Below, piece by piece: positions 25,751 to 32,903 of a stretch of 64,000 nucleotides of DNA. Source of the DNA: an uncultured Lachnospiraceae bacterium (GTDB taxonomy: Bacteria; Bacillota; Clostridia; Lachnospirales; Lachnospiraceae); NCBI GenBank assembly GCA_902779355.1, contig CACZBF010000003.1:62001-126000 (forward strand), read 5' to 3'. The position numbers and the translations under genes were made by a program. Below the pieces are notes generated by a model. The model worked only from the letters and a program-made list of their open reading frames with translations. It had not been told where the DNA came from and searched no databases. Each line of letters opens with the position of its first letter. The stretch's first letter is position 1.

Positions 25751-26632
25751 ATGAGTGATTATCTGGTAAGGATGATGGCCGCAGACGGGACGGTGCGCGC
25801 GTTTGCTGCAACGACGAAGGATCTGGCCGAAGAAGCAAGAAGAATCCACAATACGAGTCCGGTGGCAACGGCCGCGCTTGGACGGCTGCTTACGGCAGGC
25901 GCTATGATGGGTGTGCAGATGAAGGATGAGAAGGACCTGCTGACACTGGCGATACGTGGAGATGGGCCGCTTGGAGGCGTGACAGTGACTGCAGATATGC
26001 ATGGACGTGTCAAAGGATTTGTCAATCACCCGGACGTCTGGATTGCGCCGAAATATGCAGGGAAACTTGATGTCGGAAAGGCAGTCGGCGCTGGAACGTT
26101 AACCGTTACGAGAGATCAGGCATACGGGCAGCCTTATTCCAGCCAGGTCAATCTGCAGACCGGTGAGATTGGGGATGATCTTGCAGCCTATTTTGTCCTC
26201 AGCGAGCAGCTTCCGTCCTCTGTGGGACTTGGTGTGCTCGTAGATAAGGATGACGCTGATGGCTTCTATGTGAAGAGAGCGGGCGGTTTTCTGATACAGG
26301 TGATGCCAGGTTGTACGGATGAAACGATCACAGCACTTGAGAAAAATCTGACACAGATTCCAAGCTTGACTGCTGCACTGGATGAAGGAAAGACGCCCGA
26401 GGATCTACTGGAGATCTTATTATCTGGGTTGTCTCCGCAAGCAGAGGGACAGGATGACCTTTCCTACTACTGTAATTGCTCCAGAGATCGTGTCAGCAGG
26501 GTCTTGCTCTCGCTTGGCAGAAAAGAACTGGATGCGATGATCGCAGAGGGAAAGCCGGTGGAACTCTGTTGCCATTTCTGCGACAAGAAATATGAGTTTA
26601 CTGTGGATGAGATACAGGGACTGCTTACGTAG
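25751..26632 (+). CDS. hslO: Redox-regulated chaperone Hsp33
   Basis: 293 aa from ATG 25751. Hsp33 is a cytosolic holdase switched on by oxidation of a zinc-bound four-Cys site. The N-terminal core begins YLVRMMAADGTVRAFAATTKDL with HNTSPVATAALGRLLTAG; the C-terminal switch shows CNC (C-x-C) and CHFC (C-x-x-C) about 30 residues apart, so all four ligands are present. Normal length. No partner gene nearby; an unrelated hypothetical gene follows. Confidence 0.95.
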   Translation: MSDYLVRMMAADGTVRAFAATTKDLAEEARRIHNTSPVATAALGRLLTAGAMMGVQMKDEKDLLTLAIRGDGPLGGVTVTADMHGRVKGFVNHPDVWIAPKYAGKLDVGKAVGAGTLTVTRDQAYGQPYSSQVNLQTGEIGDDLAAYFVLSEQLPSSVGLGVLVDKDDADGFYVKRAGGFLIQVMPGCTDETITALEKNLTQIPSLTAALDEGKTPEDLLEILLSGLSPQAEGQDDLSYYCNCSRDRVSRVLLSLGRKELDAMIAEGKPVELCCHFCDKKYEFTVDEIQGLLT

Positions 26633-26657
26633 CGTATTATGAGGATCGAGGACAGAT

Positions 26658-27419
26658 ATGGAACACGAAAACGGCGAATGGATCATCAAAGGACTGAATT
26701 GGAACGACCCGCTGCGGATCCGTTCCGCAGGAGAACTGGTTAATTGGATCAACGAGATCGGATTTCTCCCGTTCTTTTCGAATGAGATCGAAGGCTTTTC
26801 CGCAGAAGAACACGTAGCGGTCGATTATTGGTGGACCGGCGTGCGTGAGGAGGATCCATGGGAATGGCGGGAGATCATTGCTTCCGGGCATGAGGTCGTC
26901 TACGGAAAATTCTTTGATAAGCGTGCGGGATTTATCAGCCTGGAATGGCTGCCGGTGTTTGCAAATTACCGGCGCAGCGGTTATGACTTTGACGCACGTT
27001 ATGAGGATGGCAAAGCAAGCCGCCGTGAAAAGAAGATCATGGATTTCTATATCGGTGAGGACGAAGACGGTGATACCATTTACCATGACACGCAGATCCT
27101 TTCCACAGACCTGAAGAAGCAGGCGGGCTTCGGCAAGGGCGGTGAGAAGAACTATCCGGGGATCGTAACACAGTTACAGATGGAGACGTACCTTGTGATC
27201 GCGGAATTCAGGCGTCGTGTGAACAAACGCGGAGACGCTTACGGTATGCCGGTATCGATCATGCTCCCGCCGGAAACCTTGTGGGGCAGAGACCTTGTAA
27301 CGTCTTCCTACAAAGAAGACCCAAAAGCATCCTGGGAGCGGCTGGTGTCTCACGTGGCTGAGCTGTATCCTGAAGCAGCGCAGAGTGATATTGAGAAGTT
27401 GATCGGGAAAGAACCGTGA
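26658..27419 (+). CDS. AlkZ-related protein (hypothetical)
   Basis: 253 aa, soluble, rich in Trp and acidic residues. The core VVYGKFFDKRAGFISLEWLPVFANYRRSGYDFDAR and REKKIMDFY matches what I recall as a conserved Clostridia family labelled AlkZ-related, i.e. distantly like YcaQ/AlkZ winged-helix DNA glycosylases; the catalytic QxQ motif of true AlkZ is not apparent. The AlkZ link is from memory and should be treated as tentative. It follows hslO by 25 bp. Confidence 0.6.
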   Translation: MEHENGEWIIKGLNWNDPLRIRSAGELVNWINEIGFLPFFSNEIEGFSAEEHVAVDYWWTGVREEDPWEWREIIASGHEVVYGKFFDKRAGFISLEWLPVFANYRRSGYDFDARYEDGKASRREKKIMDFYIGEDEDGDTIYHDTQILSTDLKKQAGFGKGGEKNYPGIVTQLQMETYLVIAEFRRRVNKRGDAYGMPVSIMLPPETLWGRDLVTSSYKEDPKASWERLVSHVAELYPEAAQSDIEKLIGKEP

Positions 27420-27535
27420 ATCCCTTCGGATCGGCGAATGCAGCAGAGGATAGGGCGCCGTCATCGCGCCAGAACATAGATGCTAGTTCGGGCGGGTAGA
27501 CAGCCCGATATAGTTTTTCATTCGGTAAAAAAGTA

Positions 27536-28102
27536 TCATCCATAGAAAGCCTTTACAGTTTTATTCAGCCCTGCAACCGTTGCGGGAATATCTTCAAAGG
27601 ATTCACGTCCGTCATAGGTGACACAGAACACTTCAGCAGTGTCGGAGTCGCCAATCTCGATCTCCATATGGTCACGTCTGGCGTTATCATATTCTAACTG
27701 CACAGTGGCAAGAGCGGTAGGAAAGATCTGCGGCTGGATCGTAAGATGCATCAGCAGATCACGAATCTTCCGGATTAATTTTTCCCCAAAAGCCGGAGCA
27801 TCGTTTCCGTTCCATCCGGGTTGAAGGCCGCTTATTACATTCAACTTGGCAAGATTAAAAGACTTCACGTCAGGATAGTCTGACGGATGTGTCATATCAG
27901 AGGTTGCATTCTGCGGCGAACGAAAAGAAGATGCATATGCGGCGAGGCGTTTCGCTTGATTGAGCCGATAATATTCATCTTCGGAAATGATGACGACATT
28001 CTTTTTCCCTTTTCGTGGGACAACGATAGGATTTCCATCGTAGGCCATATCAAAGTATTCTTTTATATTTGCACGAATTTCCATTTGTTTTGCAATAACC
28101 AT
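27536..28102 (-). CDS. Phd/YefM-like antitoxin domain fused to a C-terminal domain of unknown function
   Basis: 188 aa from the ATG at 28102 with GGGAGG just upstream (a TTG at 28114 lies before that site). Residues ~1-45 (EIRANIKEYFDMAYDGNPIVVPRKGKKNVVIISEDEYYRL in parts) are a Phd/YefM fold, which normally binds its own operator and a RelE/Doc toxin. The remaining ~120 residues (LAKLNVISGLQPGWNGNDAP...IFPTALATVQLEYDN...HMEIEI) are not a toxin I recognise; the GWxG and P-T-xx-G/A-x-LE pattern recurs in other small proteins of mobile regions. No toxin gene adjoins it. A strong promoter with a palindrome at the start of transcription fits autoregulation. Confidence 0.75.
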   Translation of the reverse strand: MVIAKQMEIRANIKEYFDMAYDGNPIVVPRKGKKNVVIISEDEYYRLNQAKRLAAYASSFRSPQNATSDMTHPSDYPDVKSFNLAKLNVISGLQPGWNGNDAPAFGEKLIRKIRDLLMHLTIQPQIFPTALATVQLEYDNARRDHMEIEIGDSDTAEVFCVTYDGRESFEDIPATVAGLNKTVKAFYG

Positions 28103-28121
28103 AGATCCTCCCAAGCAAAAA

Positions 28122-28141
28122 CCGTACGTTTTACAGTACGG
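28122..28141. promoter_or_regulatory. Palindromic operator of the Phd-like gene
   Basis: CCGTAC-8 bp-GTACGG, perfect 6-bp arms, just downstream of the minus-strand -10, the expected position for autorepression by a Phd-type protein. Confidence 0.55.
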
Positions 28142-28143
28142 AA

Positions 28144-28172
28144 ATTATAACATACTTTTGCTATAATAACAA
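28144..28172 (-). promoter_or_regulatory. Promoter of the Phd-like gene, overlapping a divergent -10
   Basis: Read on the minus strand: TTGTTA, 17 bp, TATAAT (positions 28172-28167 and 28149-28144). On the + strand the same DNA contains TGC-TATAAT at 28159-28167, an extended -10 for the divergent membrane-protein gene, so polymerase can hold only one of them at a time. Confidence 0.7.
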
Positions 28173-28203
28173 GTGAGATCGATCTGGGAGGTATTTGATA
28201 GGA

Positions 28204-28929
28204 GTGGGTTTTCAACTGTTCGGAAAAGAGCATATTGCGATGCTGACGGTGATCGCGGTACTGACTGCAATCGTGGTTGTGATATATGTGCGCCATGAGA
28301 AGATCAGACATCGGCTTCTTCTGGTGATCGCATTCCTCTTGCCGATCATGGAAGTTGTGAAGATCATCCTTCTCACTTCCTGGGGGCAGATGGGGCTTGG
28401 CTTTCTGCCGCTACATCTCTGCAGTTTGGCAATCTATCTATATCCTCCTGTTGCGATTATGAAACCAGGGAAGGTCAGAAATGTGATCGGCGGGTTTTGC
28501 TGCACCGTTTTGCTCCCGGCGACGATTGCTGCATTGCTGTTTCCGGATTGGACGATGTATCCGATCACAGGCATCATGAGCCTTCTTAGCTTTGCATGGC
28601 ATACCTTGCAGCTGATGCTGCCGCTATGTTTGCTGATCACGGGCGAGATAAGGCCTGTATTCCGCGACCTCTGGAAGAGCATTCTGATGCTCTTTGTCTT
28701 TGCAATTCCGATCTATCTTTTTGACAGGATCACAGCGTACAATTACTGGTTTCTGCTACAGCCAGTACCGGGGACGCCTTTGGAAGCACTCTATCAGACT
28801 TTCGGAGAAAAAGGGTACGTGGCAGCGTTGGCAGGTCTTGCTGTCGCAGTTATCTGCGCAACACAGGGCGTGATCTCGGTTGTTAGAAATTTATCACTTG
28901 AACCACGACGTCATCAAAAAAATTTATAA
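28204..28929 (+). CDS. YwaF/TIGR02206-family integral membrane protein
   Basis: 241 aa from GTG 28204 (TTG 28195 is possible but only 3 bases from GGAGG). Six to seven membrane helices; the signature GLGFLPLHLCSLAIYLYP and conserved WGQ before it are those of the YwaF family, whose molecular role is not established. Conserved Trp/His and His in the first half could form an active site. Its promoter overlaps that of the divergent Phd-like gene. Confidence 0.8.
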   Translation: MGFQLFGKEHIAMLTVIAVLTAIVVVIYVRHEKIRHRLLLVIAFLLPIMEVVKIILLTSWGQMGLGFLPLHLCSLAIYLYPPVAIMKPGKVRNVIGGFCCTVLLPATIAALLFPDWTMYPITGIMSLLSFAWHTLQLMLPLCLLITGEIRPVFRDLWKSILMLFVFAIPIYLFDRITAYNYWFLLQPVPGTPLEALYQTFGEKGYVAALAGLAVAVICATQGVISVVRNLSLEPRRHQKNL

Positions 28930-28938
28930 AAATTTTAT

Positions 28939-28967
28939 TTGTTTTCCCCGTCATTCGGACTTATAAT
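28939..28967 (+). promoter_or_regulatory. Promoter of the Rpn-type nuclease gene
   Basis: TTGTTT (28939-28944), 17 bp, TATAAT (28962-28967). A second consensus pair, TTGAAC-17-TATAAT ending at 29059, is so close to the ribosome site (29061-29067) that a transcript from it would lose that site. Confidence 0.6.
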
Positions 28968-29075
28968 CATCTCATCAAATATTGTTCTTGATATTCTAAT
29001 CTTTCAGATCGGCGCTTCTGCCGGAATTCCTTGAACTATTTGAGAAACCAATTTATAATTTAGGAGGTAGATGCT

Positions 29076-29975
29076 TTGGGGAAAAACAAAGCAAACAGGA
29101 AGTACAAGGACCGGCTTTTTAAGAAGGTCTTTGGTACGAGGAAGGATCTTCTGGAGCTTTATAATGCGCTGAACGGATCGGATTACAAGGATCCGAATGA
29201 GATCCAGATCAACACGATTGAGCACTTCATTTACATGGGAATGCACAATGATGTCTCATTTCTGCTGACGGATGTACTGAACCTGTACGAGCATCAGAGC
29301 ACTGTGAATGAGAATCTTCCGCTCAGAGGACTGTTCTATTTTGCACGGCTCTATCAGAAGATGTATGAAGGAAAGGAACTTTACAGTACGACACGTCTTT
29401 CGATACCGTTTCCACAGTTCATCATTTTTTATAATGGGGCTACGGAGCAACCCGAACGAAAGCTGTTAAAACTTTCGGATTCTTTTAAATTATCGAATGA
29501 AAAGGCAGATACACTTTTTATGGGTAGTGCACTAGAGTGCACAGCAATCCAATTAAACGTAAATTATGGGCACAACCGGGAACTTATGGAGAAGTGCCGG
29601 CGACTTTCGGATTATGCGGCATTAATTTCAAAGGTGAGAGAAAAACTTTGTGTTTATCCGAAGAACTTGGATCGAGCGATTGATGAAGCAATCAAAGAGT
29701 GTATCCGGGAAGGAATCTTAGCGGATCTTCTACGAACTCACAGACAGGAGGTTAAGATGGGGCTTTTTACATCATGGACCAAGAAGGATGAGGAAGAATT
29801 CCGGCGAAGTGAACTGAAAAAGGCACGTAAACAGGCACGAGAGGAAGGACGAGAGGAAGGACAGGAATTACTGGCCACCACTATTCAACGCCTGAGAAAT
29901 GGAGAGACACCGGAAGCGATTAAGAAGAGCGGCGTAGACAAAAAGACGATCAAGCTGGCGATGACGTGCAGGTAG
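29076..29975 (+). CDS. Rpn-family recombination-promoting nuclease/putative transposase
   Basis: 299 aa from a TTG behind TAGGAGG; the ATG at 29071 is in another frame. The N-terminal D-x-x-F-K-x-x-F (KDRLFKKVFGTRKDLLELYNAL) and the acidic/EHQ centre (DVLNLYEHQSTVNENLPLR) are the PD-(D/E)xK core of Rpn proteins, which cut DNA and promote RecA-independent recombination; recent work ties some to phage defence. The C-terminal 80 residues are a charged helix with repeated Arg-Glu (EEGREEGQE) and a short HTH-like end (NGETPEAIKKSGVDKKTIK), typical of the family. The gene at 29985 follows by 9 bp. Confidence 0.88.
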   Translation: MGKNKANRKYKDRLFKKVFGTRKDLLELYNALNGSDYKDPNEIQINTIEHFIYMGMHNDVSFLLTDVLNLYEHQSTVNENLPLRGLFYFARLYQKMYEGKELYSTTRLSIPFPQFIIFYNGATEQPERKLLKLSDSFKLSNEKADTLFMGSALECTAIQLNVNYGHNRELMEKCRRLSDYAALISKVREKLCVYPKNLDRAIDEAIKECIREGILADLLRTHRQEVKMGLFTSWTKKDEEEFRRSELKKARKQAREEGREEGQELLATTIQRLRNGETPEAIKKSGVDKKTIKLAMTCR

Positions 29976-29984
29976 GGAGCGCTC

Positions 29985-30437
29985 ATGCAAAAGAAACCAA
30001 CCGGAGAACTGAATAATATCTTAGGAAAAGCAAAGCCGGATCAGTTGGATCAGTATTTCAAGGAAAACAAGGAATATATGGCGGATCCCGAGAGAGGCTT
30101 TTACTATTATATGAGCGATGTCTTGAAAGAAAAGAACATCAAGCAGAAAGACGTCTACTCCTTCGCCGGCTTTACGGAATCCTACGGCGGGCAGCTTCTC
30201 AGAATGGAGAAGCGAACCAGAGACCGGGATAAGATCATTCGTCTATGCATTGCGGGTCACTTTAGTTGGGACGAAACCAACCGGGCACTGAAACTGTATG
30301 GAATGAGCGAGTTATATGCGAAGAATGAAAGAGATGCCTGCATCATCGTCGCGATCAATAATCGCAGGTATAGTATGAGTGAAGTCGACGATCTGTTGAT
30401 GCAACAAGGATTTCAAAAACTTACAGAGGATGAATAG
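29985..30437 (+). CDS. 150-aa HTH-like protein, paralogue of the kinase-neighbour protein
   Basis: 150 aa. Shares with the 15454-15900 protein an N-terminal TGEL segment, a central HTH-like part (KNIKQKDVYSFAGFTESYGGQLL), RDKIIRLCIAGHFSWDETNRALKL, LYAKNERDACIIVAINNRR and a C-terminal SEVDDLL. Unlike that copy it has no kinase beside it, but it sits 9 bp after the Rpn nuclease gene and ends at a terminator. DNA- or protein-binding role is inference; the N-terminal half differs enough that its target is probably different. Confidence 0.75.
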   Translation: MQKKPTGELNNILGKAKPDQLDQYFKENKEYMADPERGFYYYMSDVLKEKNIKQKDVYSFAGFTESYGGQLLRMEKRTRDRDKIIRLCIAGHFSWDETNRALKLYGMSELYAKNERDACIIVAINNRRYSMSEVDDLLMQQGFQKLTEDE

Positions 30438-30456
30438 AAATAACACGGAGAGTGAG

Positions 30457-30487
30457 AAATTCCCACCATTTTGGTGGGAATTTTTTT
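30457..30487 (+). terminator. Rho-independent terminator
   Basis: Arms AAATTCCCACC (30457-30467) and GGTGGGAATTT (30473-30483), perfect 11-bp stem, then T run to 30487. Confidence 0.85.
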
Positions 30488-30557
30488 GTTGTATGACTGC
30501 TACGATAGAGAAGAATTCAGAAATGATTTACGCAGCGTAATCGGAAGGAGTGGTGTG

Positions 30558-30887
30558 ATGGGAAAAGAGCTAAGCTTTGGGCGTTTCGTTGCGACCAGAA
30601 GACGCCACCTGCAGCTTACCCAGGCAGATCTGGCTGAGAAGATAGGCGTATCAAAATCAGCCATCGCGAAATGGGAAACAGGCGGCGGGTTGCCGGATCG
30701 CAATAACCTGCGGAAATTGTCCGAAGCGATGAATGTTTCCGTAGATGACCTGCATCAGGTCATCGAACATGAAGGAATGAATGTATCGAACCTGCAGGTC
30801 AATATCACGCCGGAAGTGATCGCGATGCTGGAGTCATACGGCTACAAAGTGATCGGTCCGGACAAACAAGATCAGGAGGGAAAATAA
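30558..30887 (+). CDS. XRE-family HTH regulator
   Basis: 109 aa from ATG 30558 behind GGAAGGAG; an upstream TTG reading runs through a terminator and is rejected. HTH FVATRRRHLQLTQADLAEKIGVSKSAIAKWETGGGLPDRNNLRKLSEAMNVSVDDL is in the Cro/C1 pattern; a C-terminal segment ITPEVIAMLESYGYKVI resembles an oligomerisation piece. It overlaps the ribosome site of the next gene (stop at 30887, next ATG 30889), so it is co-transcribed with the zinc-ribbon membrane protein and may regulate it. Confidence 0.9.
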   Translation: MGKELSFGRFVATRRRHLQLTQADLAEKIGVSKSAIAKWETGGGLPDRNNLRKLSEAMNVSVDDLHQVIEHEGMNVSNLQVNITPEVIAMLESYGYKVIGPDKQDQEGK

Positions 30888-30888
30888 T

Positions 30889-32109
30889 ATGGGAATGATC
30901 AAATGCACAGAATGTGGTAAGGAAATGAGTGACAAGGCTGCGGTTTGCCCGAACTGCGGATGCCCGATTGAGGATATCCGGGCGAAGCTTGGACAGATCG
31001 AGGCAGAACGCGAAGAGAAACAGAAGGCGAAAGAAGAGGAAAAGAAAGCAAAGGAGATTGCGGCAGAAGCGAAGAAACAACGGCAGGAAGAGGCAAGGAA
31101 AGCGGTCACGCCTGAGATGAAGAAAAAGAGGATCATCCTGGCTGCGGCTGGAGGCGTTGCTGCAGTCGTGATCGGGATCTGTGCCTGGTATTTTGGCGTG
31201 AAAGTGCCGCATGATAAAGCATATCAAGCGTATCTGGCGGAAGTTCAAGTGCATGAGGAAACCGCGAAAACCTGTAATGAATCCATTGGCCAATATAACG
31301 AGAAAGCAAAGGAAGTGATCGCGGCAAACGATGAGCTGGAGGCGGCGATCACATCGGCGCAGGAACTGGTGGATTGTGGGGAAACCCCGTATGAAGGAGC
31401 CAAGATTACCACACTCAGCAACAGCATCAAAGATGCCAGGAATAATGAGGCTGCCACGCCGGAACTGATGGAGATCATTCCGGAGAATCCGGCGGATCCG
31501 GATATGGAAAAAGCCGGGAAGTCAGATATAGAGGCAGCAACAGCAGCACTCATTTCAGATGATGAGCAGAACAACAACCTTGCAAAGAAAGCGATGACGG
31601 AGATGGAGGGGCTAAGCGTCCCGGATTATTCCGGTTATATCAACACGCTGAACACGCAGAGCAAAGAACTGGAAGACAGTTATGCCATTCAAAAACAGAT
31701 CACAGCTCCATCGGAAGACTGGGTGATCACGCGGCTTGGACGCGTGGCTGACGTCGCAAATATCGCGCCGGTAACAGAAGAAAATGATCCGAATGGGAAT
31801 CTGAACAAACCCGGTGGATATACCTCTACGGTATTTTTTGGGACTCCGCTGCTCGGTACGGAAGGCCTGACCGGCGATGTGCTGATCGATGAAGGAACAT
31901 CCGGCGGAGGCGCTGTTGAGACGTATGCAACAGTGGAGGATGCAGAATCACGGAATTCCTATCTTGGCAGTTTTGATGGCAGCATTCTTGCTTCGGGATC
32001 GCATACAGTCCTTGGCACTATGGTTGTCCGCACATCGAACGACCTGAAAGCATCGCAGCAGGAAACGCTCACTAATGCGATCATTGAGGCGATGACATCA
32101 CTTGAATGA
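30889..32109 (+). CDS. Zinc-ribbon, coiled-coil, single-TM protein of unknown function
   Basis: 406 aa. Zinc ribbon CTECGKEMSDKAAVCPNCGCP at 6-26, a charged Lys/Glu coiled coil (~35-75), one membrane helix at about 84-103 (ILAAAGGVAAVVIGICAWYF), then ~300 extracytoplasmic residues: a helical part with coiled-coil character (104-270) and a C-terminal alpha/beta domain (WVITRLGRVADVANIAPVTEENDPNG onward) I do not recognise. Fits the recurring local plan of cytoplasmic ribbon, membrane helix and outer domain. Translated with the upstream XRE gene. Confidence 0.8.
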   Translation: MGMIKCTECGKEMSDKAAVCPNCGCPIEDIRAKLGQIEAEREEKQKAKEEEKKAKEIAAEAKKQRQEEARKAVTPEMKKKRIILAAAGGVAAVVIGICAWYFGVKVPHDKAYQAYLAEVQVHEETAKTCNESIGQYNEKAKEVIAANDELEAAITSAQELVDCGETPYEGAKITTLSNSIKDARNNEAATPELMEIIPENPADPDMEKAGKSDIEAATAALISDDEQNNNLAKKAMTEMEGLSVPDYSGYINTLNTQSKELEDSYAIQKQITAPSEDWVITRLGRVADVANIAPVTEENDPNGNLNKPGGYTSTVFFGTPLLGTEGLTGDVLIDEGTSGGGAVETYATVEDAESRNSYLGSFDGSILASGSHTVLGTMVVRTSNDLKASQQETLTNAIIEAMTSLE

Positions 32110-32145
32110 CTTTTGTCAGGAATAATAGGGAAAAGGGGTGGGAAT

Positions 32146-32214
32146 ATGTCTATTAGGTTTATCGCCGTGAAATGCCCGCAATGTGATGCGGACCTTTCAA
32201 ATGTGCGGGATTGA
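32146..32214 (+). pseudogene. Truncated zinc-ribbon gene (22-aa remnant)
   Basis: ATG 32146 behind AAAAGGGGTGGGA reads MSIRFIAVKCPQCDADLSNV then two more residues and a stop. The start, ribosome site and the first CPQC knuckle are those of a zinc-ribbon protein, but the second Cys pair and everything after are missing. The stop falls within the TTGACA of the promoter of the next gene, so insertion of that cassette or a deletion probably cut the gene here. Confidence 0.5.
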
Positions 32215-32239
32215 CATTTACACGCATCCGTGTTAATGT
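32211..32239 (+). promoter_or_regulatory. Promoter and operator of the first MNT antitoxin gene
   Basis: Perfect -35 TTGACA (32211-32216), 17 bp, TAATGT (32234-32239). The spacer and -10 contain the inverted repeat TTTACACG-CATC-CGTGTTAA (32217-32236), one mismatch in 8-bp arms, as expected for an autoregulated toxin-antitoxin operon. Confidence 0.5.
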
Positions 32240-32258
32240 TTTCGCGGAGGGGAAACCT

Positions 32259-32801
32259 ATGTCAGAGTACTATACCGTTACAGAATTTGCAGAGTTATAT
32301 GGCAAGGATCCGGGAAACGTGCGACGGATGCTCATTAAGGGCTTGATCAAAGGAGACAAGCTTGGTAAACAGTGGATCATTCCGAAAGACACAACATATC
32401 CGGAGGATAATCGTGTGAAGAACGGTAGTTACAAAAACTGGAGAAAACGCACAACCATCAACCAAGCACATCCGAACCTATTGCTTTCTCTAAAAGAAAT
32501 GAGCGAAAGACTCTGTGCAGTGTATGGAGCATCATTGGATAAAGTGATCCTTTACGGTTCTTATGCACGCGGCGAGCAGACGGAGGAGTCCGATGTCGAT
32601 ATCGCGATAATTCTGAAGGATGGAAACACAGAGAAGATGCATGATGATATGCTGGATATTGTAGTGGATTATGAATTGGACTTGGATGTGACTTTGTCGG
32701 TTGTTCCCATAGAGTATGCAAATTATCTCGAATGGAACAAGGAATTGCCTTTTTATCAAAATATCGAGAAAGAGGGGATCGTACTTTGGCAGGCAGCATA
32801 G
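32259..32801 (+). CDS. HTH-MNT nucleotidyltransferase (antitoxin of a MNT/HEPN module)
   Basis: 180 aa from ATG 32259 behind GGAGGGGAAA. Residues 1-50 are a MerR/excisionase-like helix-turn-helix (YYTVTEFAELYGKDPGNVRRMLIKG); the rest is a minimal nucleotidyltransferase with LYGSYARGEQTEESDVDIAI, i.e. G-S-x(n)-D-x-D intact. In MntA/HepT-type systems the MNT protein neutralises the HEPN RNase partly by AMPylating it. The HEPN partner should follow and overlap; its start is there (32786) but the gene is cut short, leaving this antitoxin without its toxin. Confidence 0.85.
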   Translation: MSEYYTVTEFAELYGKDPGNVRRMLIKGLIKGDKLGKQWIIPKDTTYPEDNRVKNGSYKNWRKRTTINQAHPNLLLSLKEMSERLCAVYGASLDKVILYGSYARGEQTEESDVDIAIILKDGNTEKMHDDMLDIVVDYELDLDVTLSVVPIEYANYLEWNKELPFYQNIEKEGIVLWQAA

Positions 32802-32872
32802 AGGACTTATCCAAGTATCGATTTGAAGAAAACCAGGAGTATTTCAGACAAAAAGAAAACTCAGAATCATAA
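32786..32872 (+). pseudogene. Remnant of a HEPN toxin gene (N-terminal 28 codons)
   Basis: A TTG at 32786, overlapping the MNT gene by 16 bp in another frame, reads MAGSIEDLSKYRFEENQEYF then eight residues and stops. SIEDLSKYRFE is the usual N-terminus of HEPN-domain partners of MNT proteins. The remaining ~110 residues, including the R-x(4-6)-H RNase motif, are absent, so no active toxin can be made. Confidence 0.55.
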
Positions 32873-32903
32873 ACATCCAGCAACCCCACCAGGAGGCGAC
32901 ATC

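Noticed and set aside
27420-27535. Terminator or small gene between the AlkZ-like and Phd-like genes
   Set aside because: A 6-bp TCGGGC/GCCCGA stem is followed by T only after six other bases; too weak to call.
29071-29075. ATG at 29071 as the start of the Rpn gene
   Set aside because: It is in a different frame from the Rpn coding sequence; TTG 29076 is in frame and well placed.
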